In this document: positions 28,601-35,769 of the stretch, piece after piece
How the letters are laid out: the number at the start of each line of letters is the position of its first letter
Position numbering within the stretch: the stretch's first letter is position 1
Source of the DNA: a virus
DNA length: 35,769 nucleotides
Virus record (IMG/VR): IMGVR_UViG_3300030329_001504
Span: 1-35,769 of that record
Strand: one strand, 5' to 3'
The notes under the pieces: generated by a model
What the model was told of the DNA's origin: nothing
What the model saw: the letters and a program-made list of their open reading frames with translations, nothing else
Databases searched by the model: none
Program-made: the position numbers and the translations under genes

Positions 28601-31600
28601 CTCTTATATCAATCGAGCCATCAAAAGTTGCGTTACCATTTGTATCAATGTCAAATCTTGTATCACCTCCATCAGTAACCTTAAATCCAGCAGATGCATT
28701 TATTCTAACTATTGTGCCAGAACTATTGCCTTCTATAAATGCATTTGTACTACCTAAATATAACGGCCAATCAGAATCCAAAAAGATAGCACCTCCATTA
28801 ATATCTAATTTATAACTAGGCGAAGTAGTTCCAATACCAATATTGCCTGTGTTAGTAATATTTAAATAATTGCTTGTATCGTTTGTTCCAAAAGATATGT
28901 TACCACTATCTCTGTTATAAATAAAAGCACTCGTGCCTGATTTTGATATTAACAAAGAATCACCTGTTCCTGAACCATTATCAACATCTGAAAGGTATAT
29001 TTGACCAGCACCACCAGAAGCACCAACAACGTGTAAATTACCACCAGGCGAAGTAGTGCCAATACCAACTCTTTTTGTTGTTTTAGTAAGAACCATTGTT
29101 GGCGTTGTTAAACCATCATTAGTTTCATCAAAAGCTAAATATGTTTGACCATCAGGAATACCAAAAGCCCATTTACTATGACCTGGTCTTTCAAATTTTA
29201 TATTTGCTGTTGCACCATCACTTATATGCAATTTAGCATCAATACTAGTTTCACCTATGCCCAATTTATTATATACAATGACATTACCACCAGCATCAGC
29301 TGTTCCATTTAACTTCATTGTTAATAATTCAGAACCACCAGTTGATTTTACATAAAAATCCATATCAGTTCTGGTAGCACTTGCATTAGTATCTAATTCT
29401 ATACGACCCCAATTTTGATGTGAACCACCATAATCTGCCATAAATTGAATCCTACCTAGTAATTGGTTTGTTGATGGGTTATCACCATCTCTTAATAATT
29501 GTAAAATAGGGTAATCATTGTTTGTAGCTATTGTTACATTAGTGCCACTAGATGAAATTATACTATCACCAATAGTATCGCTATCAGTCCATTTAGTTAT
29601 ATAACCAGTAGTACCAGAACCATCTACCGCACCACTACCTATTGGCACTTCTATAATGTTACCACTAGAATCAACAGCTAATCTTTGTGTAGCAGTACCA
29701 GTAAATGTACCTGAACCATATGAAGGAAATGCAACTTCACCTGTATCATCAACTTGAAATCTTGTATATAATGTTCCACCTGAACTAGCTGCTTCTCGCA
29801 ACATATAACGCCCACTAGAATCTATTGTGTGTTGCCACACTTGACCTGTGCCACTTCTGTACATTCTAATATTTGGTGCTGACGAATCAGCTACTTCTAA
29901 TTTGTCATTAGGCGAAGTAGTACCAATACCTAAATTATTTACAAACCAAGAATCGCCACCAGAACTTAATTTAACATTATTGCTAGTGCCATCATTATCA
30001 TACATATATAATGAAGATGCATTACCACTAGCACCAACATAAAACTTAAATCTTTCTTCACCATTATCGGCTCTAAATTTTACATATTTTTCTGTAGCAG
30101 TAGTAAGTACGTCTAATCTAGCATCAGGCGAAGTAGTTCCAATCCCGACATTTTGTGAAGTATCTATATATAATGCTAAAGTATGATTTGTCATTAAAGA
30201 CAAATGCGAATTTGTTGTTGTTCTAATACTATTTTGGTCTATTCTTAAAGATTGTGATGAATGTGTTAAATTTAAAATAGCATCGCCAGACGGGGGGTCT
30301 ATTGTTATGCTACTACCAGTAGTTGTTATATCACCAGAAAAAGTTGCAGTAGTGCTTGTTATTAGTGCTTTTTCTCCACCAATATCAAATCTTATATTGC
30401 CCCCAACAGCAAATATATTTGTATAATCATTTGTTGCGTCCCATTGAATACCACCTCTTTTATTTGATGCTTCATAAAATTCTATTGTTGGGTCTGTTGT
30501 AACTCTAATTCTACCAGCCACTTCAAGTTTTTGTCCAGGCGAAGTTGTGCCTATACCGACATCACCCCCAGCTATTGTAAAGCCGTTAGTTCCTACATTA
30601 TATCTTACGCCACCAGCACCAGAAGCACCTGTAATTACTAGGTTTTTAGAAGTATCAAGAACATAACTAAATGATTGTGAATAAGTAGTATCACCATTTC
30701 TTAACTGAAAAATGTTTACTGCACCATCTGTATCGTCTGAAACAGATAATTTATAAGTTGGTGAAGAATTTCCAACCCCTAAATTATTACCATCTTCCAT
30801 TAACACTATATCACCACCAGCTTTAGCGTGAATTGGATATGTTGTGGCTGATGCATTATAAAGATAAAAATCATTATTAGTTTCTTTGTAAAGCGTCCAT
30901 TTAGTAGCTCCAGTATCTCTATAATGCAAATAAGAACCAGAAGTTCCACTATCATCAGCATCTGAATCAATCGTTATTGTAGCTGAACCATTAGCTTTTA
31001 CTCTTAATGAAGCATTGCCAGATTTAAAAATATCTAAACTGCTGGTAGGCGAAGTTGTGCCTATACCGACATTTTGACTTGTATTTATAAATAATACAGA
31101 ATTATTGCCTGTTTGAAAATCTATTGCAGCACCACTACTACCACTAGCATTAATAGTAACTATATCTGAATCTTGACTTACATCAATATATAGTCCAGAA
31201 AAATTACTAGCATCTGTATAATGTAGAAAGTTGGCAACAGACCCAGCTGTACTTCTAAAAACACTTAAATTTCTACTTGTTGGCGCAGTTCCTATTCCTA
31301 AATTCCCACCATCAATTTGTACATCACCAGCAAAAGTTGCGTTGCCATTTGAATCAAATTGCATTTTAATATCAGTACCAGCACTTCCTTTAATTATATC
31401 TAATCCATAAAGATTGTCGCCACTTGTAGGGTTTGACCTTAAACGCCAAGTTGCACCACTTGTAATATCTATTTCAGATGCACTTGAACCAGCCGTATTT
31501 ATTGCTCTTATATTACCCTCTACATCTAATTTTTTACTAGGCGAAGTTGTGCCTATACCAACTAAACCACTTTGTTTAAATCTAATTACTTCAGCATTTG

Positions 31601-33212
31601 TATTTATTGTAACGTCATTTGAAGTGTCTGATGCACCCCTAATAGAACCATAGTTGCTATTATCACTATTTCTTAATATAAGCCAATTACCACTTTTAAT
31701 TTCTATTTTACCAGCAACAGTTAACTTTTCACCAGGCGAAGTTGTGCCTATACCGACATTTTGGGATGAATCTAATGTAAGCACATCATTAGCACCATTA
31801 GTTTGAAACTTAAATGAACCACTACCTGAATTTCTTATAATTACATCACTTCCTGTCCATATATACCAACTATTATAAGTAATATAATTATCATCATTTG
31901 CAAATAATATTAATTTTCCACCACTTCCTGTGTGTATATTATTCCCAGAAACAATATTATTACTAGCTTCTAAATTTGTTGTAAATATTGTGTCGCCATC
32001 AACATAAAAATCTGTGTCATATGTTAATGTAGAATCATTTGACCAATACGCAATTTTATTTGCACTACCAACACCAGACAATACACTAGTATTGTCAATT
32101 TTCATCCATTTATCAGTACCACCAGCTTCAACAAATACTGCCCAATCGCCAATTTTCCAATCCGTTTCACCATCTAAATTAGTTGAACCAGGCGTAGATA
32201 CATTATAGAAGTGTCCAACAGTACCTGTGCCACTTGCTAATGTTGGACTATTAGTATCAGCGTTCCAATTCCCTTGAAAATTTAAACCACTTGGTACAGC
32301 AGCTATTTCAGATTCAACAAATGCTTTAATACTTTGTTGTGTAGCTAATGCAGTATTGCTATCACTAGCCATATCATCTTCATCTAATATTGTTGTAACC
32401 CTAGAGCCACCAGCTAAAGCAACACCACTATTATTTACACTAAAGCGTTCTACATCATTTGTTCTAACAACAAAAGTGTCAGTAGTAGAAAACCCAAATT
32501 TAGTGGTTGTATTGCCTTGATGAAATATATAGGTTGGTATTCCTAGCGTAGATTTGTAAAGATTTGATTCACTATTGTTTGAATCTATTTCTAAATATGA
32601 ATTACCTTCACCACCATCAATATCACCAATTTTATAAACATAACCCCCATCATCAATATCTAAATATTTTTCATTACCAGAACTAACCCTAAAACTGCCA
32701 TTAACTTCTAATTTAGTTTGTGGCGTTGCAGTGCCAACACCTAATCTATTGTTGGATGAATCCCAATGTAAAAGGTTATCGTATGTAAGTGTTTCAGTGT
32801 CAAGCCAATACGCTAGTTTATTTGCCACACCAGTACCATCAACACCACCAATTTCGCTTAAAGTAACCCAATCAGTACCACTACCAGTAGAACTTAAAAC
32901 TTGATTTGATGTACCAGTAGAATTATTTGAATCGTAAAATCTTGCAGTTAATCTTAAATCGCCAACAATATGTAGTGTTGTTGTTGGTGAACTTGTCCCT
33001 AATCCAATTTTAGAAGATGCTGGTGTGCCTGAATTTATGTCAACATAAAAGAATGTAGATATTTGAAAATCTTCACTTGAAATATACACGCTAGAATCAT
33101 TACCAAGTCCATCAGTAATGATTTTTTTAGTTGATGTTATACCTACGTTATCACTTACTTTTAATAAGCCATCATAAGTATCTTTAATTTTAGTTCCAAA
33201 TAGAGTTGACAT
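25623..33212 (-). CDS. Giant tail fibre with GIGT repeats and C-terminal S74 chaperone
   Basis: 2529 residues, about a fifth of the window. It contains 16 copies of a 'V-G-I-G-T-T-S-P-x-x-K-L-x-V' beta repeat spread along the chain, and four copies of a '(D)GSG-x-A-N-x-x-x-Y/M-W-x-D-x-D-T-L-T' module. The C-terminal 99 residues form a Peptidase_S74 intramolecular chaperone: SSRRYKTN (putative Ser2433 and Lys2438 self-cleavage dyad), QPKTYN, QFAGLIAEDVHDLG, ALGYSHMIALLTNAIKEL, then a coiled-coil end. Such fibres trimerise, then the chaperone cuts itself off. The protein is the likely receptor-binding fibre or a tail side fibre. It starts behind a terminator-promoter junction. Confidence 0.93.
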   Translation of the reverse strand: MSTLFGTKIKDTYDGLLKVSDNVGITSTKKIITDGLGNDSSVYISSEDFQISTFFYVDINSGTPASSKIGLGTSSPTTTLHIVGDLRLTARFYDSNNSTGTSNQVLSSTGSGTDWVTLSEIGGVDGTGVANKLAYWLDTETLTYDNLLHWDSSNNRLGVGTATPQTKLEVNGSFRVSSGNEKYLDIDDGGYVYKIGDIDGGEGNSYLEIDSNNSESNLYKSTLGIPTYIFHQGNTTTKFGFSTTDTFVVRTNDVERFSVNNSGVALAGGSRVTTILDEDDMASDSNTALATQQSIKAFVESEIAAVPSGLNFQGNWNADTNSPTLASGTGTVGHFYNVSTPGSTNLDGETDWKIGDWAVFVEAGGTDKWMKIDNTSVLSGVGSANKIAYWSNDSTLTYDTDFYVDGDTIFTTNLEASNNIVSGNNIHTGSGGKLILFANDDNYITYNSWYIWTGSDVIIRNSGSGSFKFQTNGANDVLTLDSSQNVGIGTTSPGEKLTVAGKIEIKSGNWLILRNSDNSNYGSIRGASDTSNDVTINTNAEVIRFKQSGLVGIGTTSPSKKLDVEGNIRAINTAGSSASEIDITSGATWRLRSNPTSGDNLYGLDIIKGSAGTDIKMQFDSNGNATFAGDVQIDGGNLGIGTAPTSRNLSVFRSTAGSVANFLHYTDASNFSGLYIDVSQDSDIVTINASGSSGAAIDFQTGNNSVLFINTSQNVGIGTTSPTSSLDIFKSGNASLRVKANGSATITIDSDADDSGTSGSYLHYRDTGATKWTLYKETNNDFYLYNASATTYPIHAKAGGDIVLMEDGNNLGVGNSSPTYKLSVSDDTDGAVNIFQLRNGDTTYSQSFSYVLDTSKNLVITGASGAGGVRYNVGTNGFTIAGGDVGIGTTSPGQKLEVAGRIRVTTDPTIEFYEASNKRGGIQWDATNDYTNIFAVGGNIRFDIGGEKALITSTTATFSGDITTTGSSITIDPPSGDAILNLTHSSQSLRIDQNSIRTTTNSHLSLMTNHTLALYIDTSQNVGIGTTSPDARLDVLTTATEKYVKFRADNGEERFKFYVGASGNASSLYMYDNDGTSNNVKLSSGGDSWFVNNLGIGTTSPNDKLEVADSSAPNIRMYRSGTGQVWQHTIDSSGRYMLREAASSGGTLYTRFQVDDTGEVAFPSYGSGTFTGTATQRLAVDSSGNIIEVPIGSGAVDGSGTTGYITKWTDSDTIGDSIISSSGTNVTIATNNDYPILQLLRDGDNPSTNQLLGRIQFMADYGGSHQNWGRIELDTNASATRTDMDFYVKSTGGSELLTMKLNGTADAGGNVIVYNKLGIGETSIDAKLHISDGATANIKFERPGHSKWAFGIPDGQTYLAFDETNDGLTTPTMVLTKTTKRVGIGTTSPGGNLHVVGASGGAGQIYLSDVDNGSGTGDSLLISKSGTSAFIYNRDSGNISFGTNDTSNYLNITNTGNIGIGTTSPSYKLDINGGAIFLDSDWPLYLGSTNAFIEGNSSGTIVRINASAGFKVTDGGDTRFDIDTNGNATFDGSIDIRGSGYGQIKIATNLTADTNKQSGIYTENYEGNNVSIFQTFQQNGNNTIYYGSADGAYAGMQNHRFYVNADSDTAGSGHTQALHIASNTNATFGGSVTLTPASGHSYFGSGTSKDLNINAGSGLVYFNNSGTTTFAGSVDATNYKINGAQGSDGQVLTSTGSGVAWETPSGGGGTIDGSGTANTVTMWSDSDTLTDAPITISSNDATFSGQITLNGTDGHINLDSNNAIVFDNTNNNNAYYIRNGGTNIATMQWGTGTPGGNIKMVLDGSGNLGIGTTSPSKQLMLYGDTPFIRLEDNQGGNKRLDLWVDSNAVAHIDANQSASQITLRTASTDRLRITNAGLVGIGTASPENKLHILTSDTDATQQLLIQNNSTGDAAIKFNISGDTYSVGIDNSDDDKFKISKGDLGTNDRFTIDEDGNATFAGDISNASGHFTISSADDFNVDATGQINLDADGGNIRFKDGGTHYGTLRQDSSHFIIEASTADKDIILRGTDDTTEIDALRLDMSNGGNATFSGTITSGNITTNSRITFDYGGDHYLESGTNTWNFKNSGGTNAFQINHSDQSATFSGALNMGASKKIYLGGSDSRMHIYHTGSGGEAVVLTKEGDLSITNQSDGDNIIIKTENDSGTATTMMTFDGSQGNIHTQVDFRIYDDKKLQLGNGADLEIYHESNNSYISNSTGDLIIRCDSDDIKILAEDDVVIRDNDDSTEMAKFINGGAVELYHNGNKKIETTSSGVDVSGGLYVDTGIYHNGDTNNYIYFSTDTQKFYTSGSERMRIDSSGRVGIGTTSLTEAFVVSGNIELKLNEGMIGMNVGDTWGDSDEYCHYGLAKPNGAEAMMLASYFGLKFGTNGSERLEIAQNGKINCGAATRSNTTSSFANMYMDSTSGEIKRSTSSRRYKTNIVDYTKGLDEVLQLQPKTYNDINGDSKQFAGLIAEDVHDLGLNEYVYYNENNEPDALGYSHMIALLTNAIKELKQENDDLKARVSALEK

Positions 33213-33225
33213 ATTATATTTTTTA

Positions 33226-33233
33226 CAAATTTA
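33226..33233 (-). promoter_or_regulatory. -7 element TAAATTTG of the fibre gene
   Basis: Perfect TAnnTTTG one base after the T-run of terminator 33235-33268 and 13 bases before the ATG. The -33 position falls inside the terminator hairpin, with no TTTG. Confidence 0.45.
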
Positions 33234-33234
33234 C

Positions 33235-33268
33235 AAAAAAATAAGGGTCAATTTTTTCCTTGACCCTT
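33235..33268 (-). terminator. Strong intrinsic terminator ahead of the fibre gene
   Basis: AAGGGTCAA and TTGACCCTT form nine perfect pairs around an 8-base loop, followed on the minus strand by ATTTTTTTG. The stop codon of the small basic protein (33248-33250) lies inside the stem. Plus-strand Ts also follow, so it could work in both directions. Confidence 0.9.
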
Positions 33269-33379
33269 GTACTTTTTTTTGCGTTGTGATAGTGATTGAT
33301 TCTTTGAATGTCGTCCTGGTCTTTTTTTAGGGGGTCGCCTATATTCAATAGGGTTAACAGCTTTTTTTCTTTTTCTCAT
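33248..33379 (-). CDS. 43-residue highly basic protein
   Basis: Start ATG 33377-33379. The peptide (RKRKKAVNPIEYRRPPKKRP, then GRHSKNQSLSQRKKKYKGQG) has about 18 Lys/Arg of 43 and reads like a nucleic-acid- or ribosome-binding tail. I recall similar short proteins ending in K-x-x-G-Q-G in flavophages, without known role. It lies between the holin-like gene and the fibre, and its last codons and stop are part of the terminator stem, so translation and termination may influence each other. Confidence 0.6.
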   Translation of the reverse strand: MRKRKKAVNPIEYRRPPKKRPGRHSKNQSLSQRKKKYKGQGKN

Positions 33380-33438
33380 TATTTTTTAATATTAAAAATA
33401 AAGCAACTATAACGTATAACACACAATGTGGACACATA

Positions 33439-33894
33439 CTATTTACCTATTGATTTACCCTTTTCATAGCTGCGCCCACCAAAATAAGCCAAAATCGTTG
33501 ACATCATCACTTTTTCAAAGGTATCATTCCAAGTTTCATTTATATGAAACCCTATACTATCTACACTATCTAATATTCCAGCAAATGAAAATATTACAAT
33601 ACACCACACCAATACTAATGGTCTTACATTTTTAGTAAGCCAACTTGAATTAGGCGACATATCTGCTTTCCATCTTTCACTAACTTCTTCCATTTCTTTG
33701 TTTTGTTGGTCATATATCATTTGTTGTAATTTGATTTTATCATCAACAGAAATATCAGATTTTGTAATTTCAGATAATGCTTCTTTTGGTGATGTCACGC
33801 CATTTAAAACACTACCTAATGTAGGGTTTATCATTGTTGCAGCACCTAATAATATTGAACCAATTTTAGTGTCTTTAAAACGCTTTTTACTCAT
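33439..33894 (-). CDS. Holin-like protein (3TM / GTA-holin-like family)
   Basis: 151 residues from ATG 33892-33894 (MSKKRFKDTK); an upstream TTG at 33901-33903 in the same frame is less likely because the ATG overlaps the preceding stop (TAATG). The middle NKEMEEVSERWKADMSPNSS, then WLTKNVRPLVLVWCIVIFSF, is typical of the 'holin of 3TMs' family: an acidic helix, S-W-L-x-x-N-x-R-P, then hydrophobic helices (about 91-108 and 124-137). It probably forms the membrane lesion that releases the M15 endolysin encoded two genes upstream. Confidence 0.8.
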   Translation of the reverse strand: MSKKRFKDTKIGSILLGAATMINPTLGSVLNGVTSPKEALSEITKSDISVDDKIKLQQMIYDQQNKEMEEVSERWKADMSPNSSWLTKNVRPLVLVWCIVIFSFAGILDSVDSIGFHINETWNDTFEKVMMSTILAYFGGRSYEKGKSIGK

Positions 33895-34007
33895 TACCAC
33901 CAAGTTTTTAATTCATTAACAAAATTTTTTATTTTGGATTTTATCCATTGACATACTTGGCAAAATTTACAATTTATGCAAGTACATATACATTTTTTAT
34001 TTTTCAT
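33894..34007 (-). CDS. 37-residue Cys-rich microprotein
   Basis: ATG 34005-34007 to TAA overlapping the holin ATG by one base. Sequence KNKKCICTCINCKFCQVCQW carries six Cys in a C-x-C-x-C-x2-C-x2-C-x2-C pattern, then a basic amphipathic helix ending TWW. The Cys pattern suggests binding of zinc or iron-sulfur, or a small disulfide-bonded peptide. Located between endolysin and holin, which argues for expression at lysis. Function unknown; coupling by TAATG supports coding. Confidence 0.6.
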   Translation of the reverse strand: MKNKKCICTCINCKFCQVCQWIKSKIKNFVNELKTWW

Positions 34008-34012
34008 AATTT

Positions 34013-34486
34013 TTAATTTACAATTTTATATACTGTTTTGCCAAATTCCTTTTCGGCAACTAAACATCTACCCCTATTTTTTTTACCATCAATATAACTT
34101 ACGTGAACCCAAGCTGGATTGCCATTTGGGTATGGCGTTCCAAACTCGTATATAAGTTGGTCGAAATTACAATTCAATTTTATCCATTCAAACATTTCTT
34201 TATTGGTTTTATAACCATACACATCATCCAAATCAATCGCCTGTCCTTTACAATGTTGTGATGAAGATGCGCCACCGATAGCTTTGTTTAAATCTTCTGA
34301 CCTAAAAAAGCTATTAACTTTAATAGCACCACCCACCCATAATCGAAGTGGCTCAAAAATATTTTCTGCCAATGCTTTCATATTTTCTATTTGCTTTGCA
34401 TCAGGCACATTTTCTATTCCTAATCTTTTTGCTGTGTTTGAATGTATTGCTTCATTGTAAGTAATATGTTTACTTATATTTTCCAT
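34013..34486 (-). CDS. M15 family peptidase, probable endolysin
   Basis: 157 residues. The zinc-binding signature of peptidase M15 is complete: S-x-H78-x2-G-x-A-x-D85 (SSQHCKGQAIDLDD) and W-V-H128-V (AWVHVSY), preceded by NSFFRSEDLNKAIGGA. The enzyme is expected to cut peptidoglycan cross-links (D-Ala-D-Ala carboxypeptidase / L-Ala-D-Glu endopeptidase fold, Peptidase_M15_3). No signal peptide, so it needs the holin. It follows the OMP-like gene by 3 bases. Confidence 0.92.
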   Translation of the reverse strand: MENISKHITYNEAIHSNTAKRLGIENVPDAKQIENMKALAENIFEPLRLWVGGAIKVNSFFRSEDLNKAIGGASSSQHCKGQAIDLDDVYGYKTNKEMFEWIKLNCNFDQLIYEFGTPYPNGNPAWVHVSYIDGKKNRGRCLVAEKEFGKTVYKIVN

Positions 34487-34489
34487 TTA

Positions 34490-35587
34490 TTATAATTTTA
34501 TATTTATACCAGCTTTAATTGCTTCAAGTTTTCTATCCCAAAACTTTTGAATTTGAACTTCTGTAAATACACCAATGTTTTTAGTTATTTTAAATCCAAC
34601 AACACCACCATATTGATAATCAATCCAATCATCGCTACCATTATAAGTACCATAACTATACCTTTCATCACCTTCAACTAATTTATGTAATGGCAATACA
34701 TTACCATATATATGCGCCCAGAAGTTTTTTCTATAATGGTAAAAATCTAACCCAATAATAGCGCTTACATCAGCAAACCCACCAATTAAATCTAGTTGTT
34801 CTTCATTGTATTGGTTAACTACATCTTCAAATATTGAATTACGATAATCTGCATCTGATGCTGCTAAAAGTTCACCATTAGCATTAAACCATTGATAATC
34901 ATAACCTAAAGATTGCCCAGTAAAAGGGTCTATCATTTCATATAATTGGTCAGTATGCCCAGCGTAATCATATGCCAATGTCCACCACATTTGTCCAGGT
35001 ACATCTTCATTGCCTTGTAAATATAATTGTATTGGATTATGTCCATATGCTTTGTCATATGTTCTATAAATAGCACCCACACTTAAAGAAAGTTTTTTAC
35101 CTATTGGTAAACGAAATCTAGCTTCACCACTTATATAGTTTAAATCTAGTATTTCATTTTGTAGATATTCAGCTTTTAATAAATAATATTTACCTAAATA
35201 TCTAACAAACGCTTGATGATTTTCAAATTCATCACCAGTTCTTCTACCCTTGCTATATTCAACTAACCACTCTAGCCCTTTATTTATATTTCCAATGTTA
35301 CTTTTTGTTCCAACATTGTTTGTTTGTGTTACAAATTTTTCTCTATTTTCATATTGGAAAAATGCAATCTTACGCCATCCATAAGTTACCATAAAATCTG
35401 ATGGATTTCTTTCAGTCGTTTCTATCAATTCATTGTCTTGCGTTACATAAAAACTTTGATTATCTTGAATAGGGTCAGTTTGTGTATATGCGCCATAAAG
35501 TGTTGAATATTTAAAAATGTCCTTTAAGAATTGGGCGTTTGCGCTTACGCTTGTAACTAGTAATAATATTAGTAATAATTTTTTCAT
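34490..35587 (-). CDS. Secreted outer-membrane beta-barrel-like protein
   Basis: 365 residues with a clear signal peptide (KKLLLILLLVTSVSANAQ, cleavage after AQ). The mature part is rich in alternating aromatic strands: MVTYGWRKIAFFQYENR, YYLLKAEYLQNEILDLNYIS, ARFRLPIGKKLSLSVGAIYR, GLDFYHYRKNFWAHIY, GGVVGFKITKNIGVFTEVQI, ending KLEAIKAGINIKL. This suggests a beta-barrel in the outer membrane or periplasm, as in Bacteroidota porin-like proteins. Phages rarely encode such proteins; possible roles are superinfection exclusion by receptor masking, or envelope disruption. Its start lies inside the YfiM-like gene (77-base overlap). Confidence 0.8.
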   Translation of the reverse strand: MKKLLLILLLVTSVSANAQFLKDIFKYSTLYGAYTQTDPIQDNQSFYVTQDNELIETTERNPSDFMVTYGWRKIAFFQYENREKFVTQTNNVGTKSNIGNINKGLEWLVEYSKGRRTGDEFENHQAFVRYLGKYYLLKAEYLQNEILDLNYISGEARFRLPIGKKLSLSVGAIYRTYDKAYGHNPIQLYLQGNEDVPGQMWWTLAYDYAGHTDQLYEMIDPFTGQSLGYDYQWFNANGELLAASDADYRNSIFEDVVNQYNEEQLDLIGGFADVSAIIGLDFYHYRKNFWAHIYGNVLPLHKLVEGDERYSYGTYNGSDDWIDYQYGGVVGFKITKNIGVFTEVQIQKFWDRKLEAIKAGINIKL

Positions 35588-35769
35588 CTTTTTTCTTAAT
35601 TAAATTAATTGTTAAACCTATAATTATACCACCACCTATTGTGGCTATTAAATCGTTATTGTCGAACTTATTATTAGTGCGTGTGCTGTCATAACTTTCT
35701 TTTAATGTACCAACTATTAACGCACCAGCGATAGCGCCTAAAAACGCTTTATTTTCATTTTTTGTTTTT
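35511..35769 (-). CDS. YfiM-like (DUF2279-type) membrane protein, C-terminal half, cut by window end
   Basis: Open frame from base 35768 with no start, ending TAA at 35511. It reads KTKNENKAFLGAIAGALIVG, then TLKESYDS, then FDNNDLIATIGGGIIIGLTI, followed by a basic tail. The order hydrophobic segment, L-K-E-x-x-D-S, F-D-x-x-D-L, Gly-rich hydrophobic segment is that of YfiM-like lipoproteins after their D-K-x-x-H start. The missing start lies at bases 1-117 of the same window, in the same orientation. The C-terminal 25 residues overlap the OMP-like gene. Two membrane segments are predicted. Confidence 0.75.
   Translation of the reverse strand, partial: KTKNENKAFLGAIAGALIVGTLKESYDSTRTNNKFDNNDLIATIGGGIIIGLTINLIKKKDEKIITNIITSYKRKRKRPILKGHF

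Noticed and set aside
25623-33212. CRISPR-like or VNTR array in the fibre gene
   Set aside because: The repeats are irregularly spaced and encode a known fibre repeat; no uniform spacers, no cas genes.
33895-33903. TTG start for the holin-like protein
   Set aside because: The ATG at 33894 overlaps the upstream stop (TAATG) and gives the usual MSKK start; the TTG would lie inside the Cys-rich microprotein gene.
1-35769. Lysogeny module, tRNA genes or diversity-generating retroelement
   Set aside because: No integrase, excisionase, reverse transcriptase or cloverleaf seen; the small HTH gene alone does not imply lysogeny.

Overview
The window reads as an essentially complete genome of a tailed phage (siphovirus-like) that infects a member of the Bacteroidota, most likely a marine-type Flavobacteriia. 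The evidence for the host group is the strongly AT-rich sequence, two promoters with the Bacteroidota layout (TTTG, 19 bases, TAnnTTTG) plus many TAnnTTTG elements alone, A-rich leaders instead of Shine-Dalgarno sites, signal peptides ending in AQ or YGQ, and gene types common in flavophages. Every supported gene is on the minus strand, so transcription runs from high to low coordinates. I see no integrase, excisionase, reverse transcriptase, tRNA or CRISPR array, so a lytic lifestyle is the simplest reading.

Layout in transcription order. (1) 35.8-33.2 kb: envelope and lysis genes: a YfiM-like membrane protein cut by the window end, an outer-membrane-like protein with a signal peptide, an M15 peptidase endolysin, a 37-residue Cys-rich microprotein, a holin-like protein and a small very basic protein. 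(2) 33.2-18.4 kb: tail genes: a 2529-residue fibre with 16 GIGT-type repeats and an S74 chaperone, two small structural proteins, two paralogous tail-tube proteins, a tail assembly chaperone with a -1 frameshift at GGGAAAG, the tape measure and a distal tail protein. (3) 18.4-10.9 kb: an HTH regulator, Rad52-like annealase, SSB-like protein, RecE-like exonuclease, DnaA-domain-IV-like protein, VRR-NUC nuclease, a replication initiator containing iteron-like repeats, another PD-(D/E)XK nuclease, a primase-helicase and two unknown proteins. (4) 10.8-4.5 kb: packaging and capsid genes: terminase subunits, portal, Mu F-like minor head protein, prohead protease and HK97-fold capsid protein. (5) 4.4-2.7 kb: an island of seven small accessory genes bounded by terminators. 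(6) 2.7-0 kb: head-tail connectors, a membrane coiled-coil protein, an exported thioredoxin-fold protein without CXXC, and the N-terminal half of the YfiM-like protein.

The two window ends carry the two halves of one gene, so the molecule is probably circular or circularly permuted, with a few tens of bases missing at the junction. Joined that way, units 6 and 1 form one continuous transcription unit.

The regulatory layout is unusually clear. Several intrinsic terminators run directly, with 0-1 base between, into a -7-like element for the next unit. The most interesting points are the lambda-type slippery heptamer, the candidate origin inside the initiator gene, the terminator-promoter junctions, the duplicated promoter/leader in front of two unrelated genes, and the accessory island inside the head operon.
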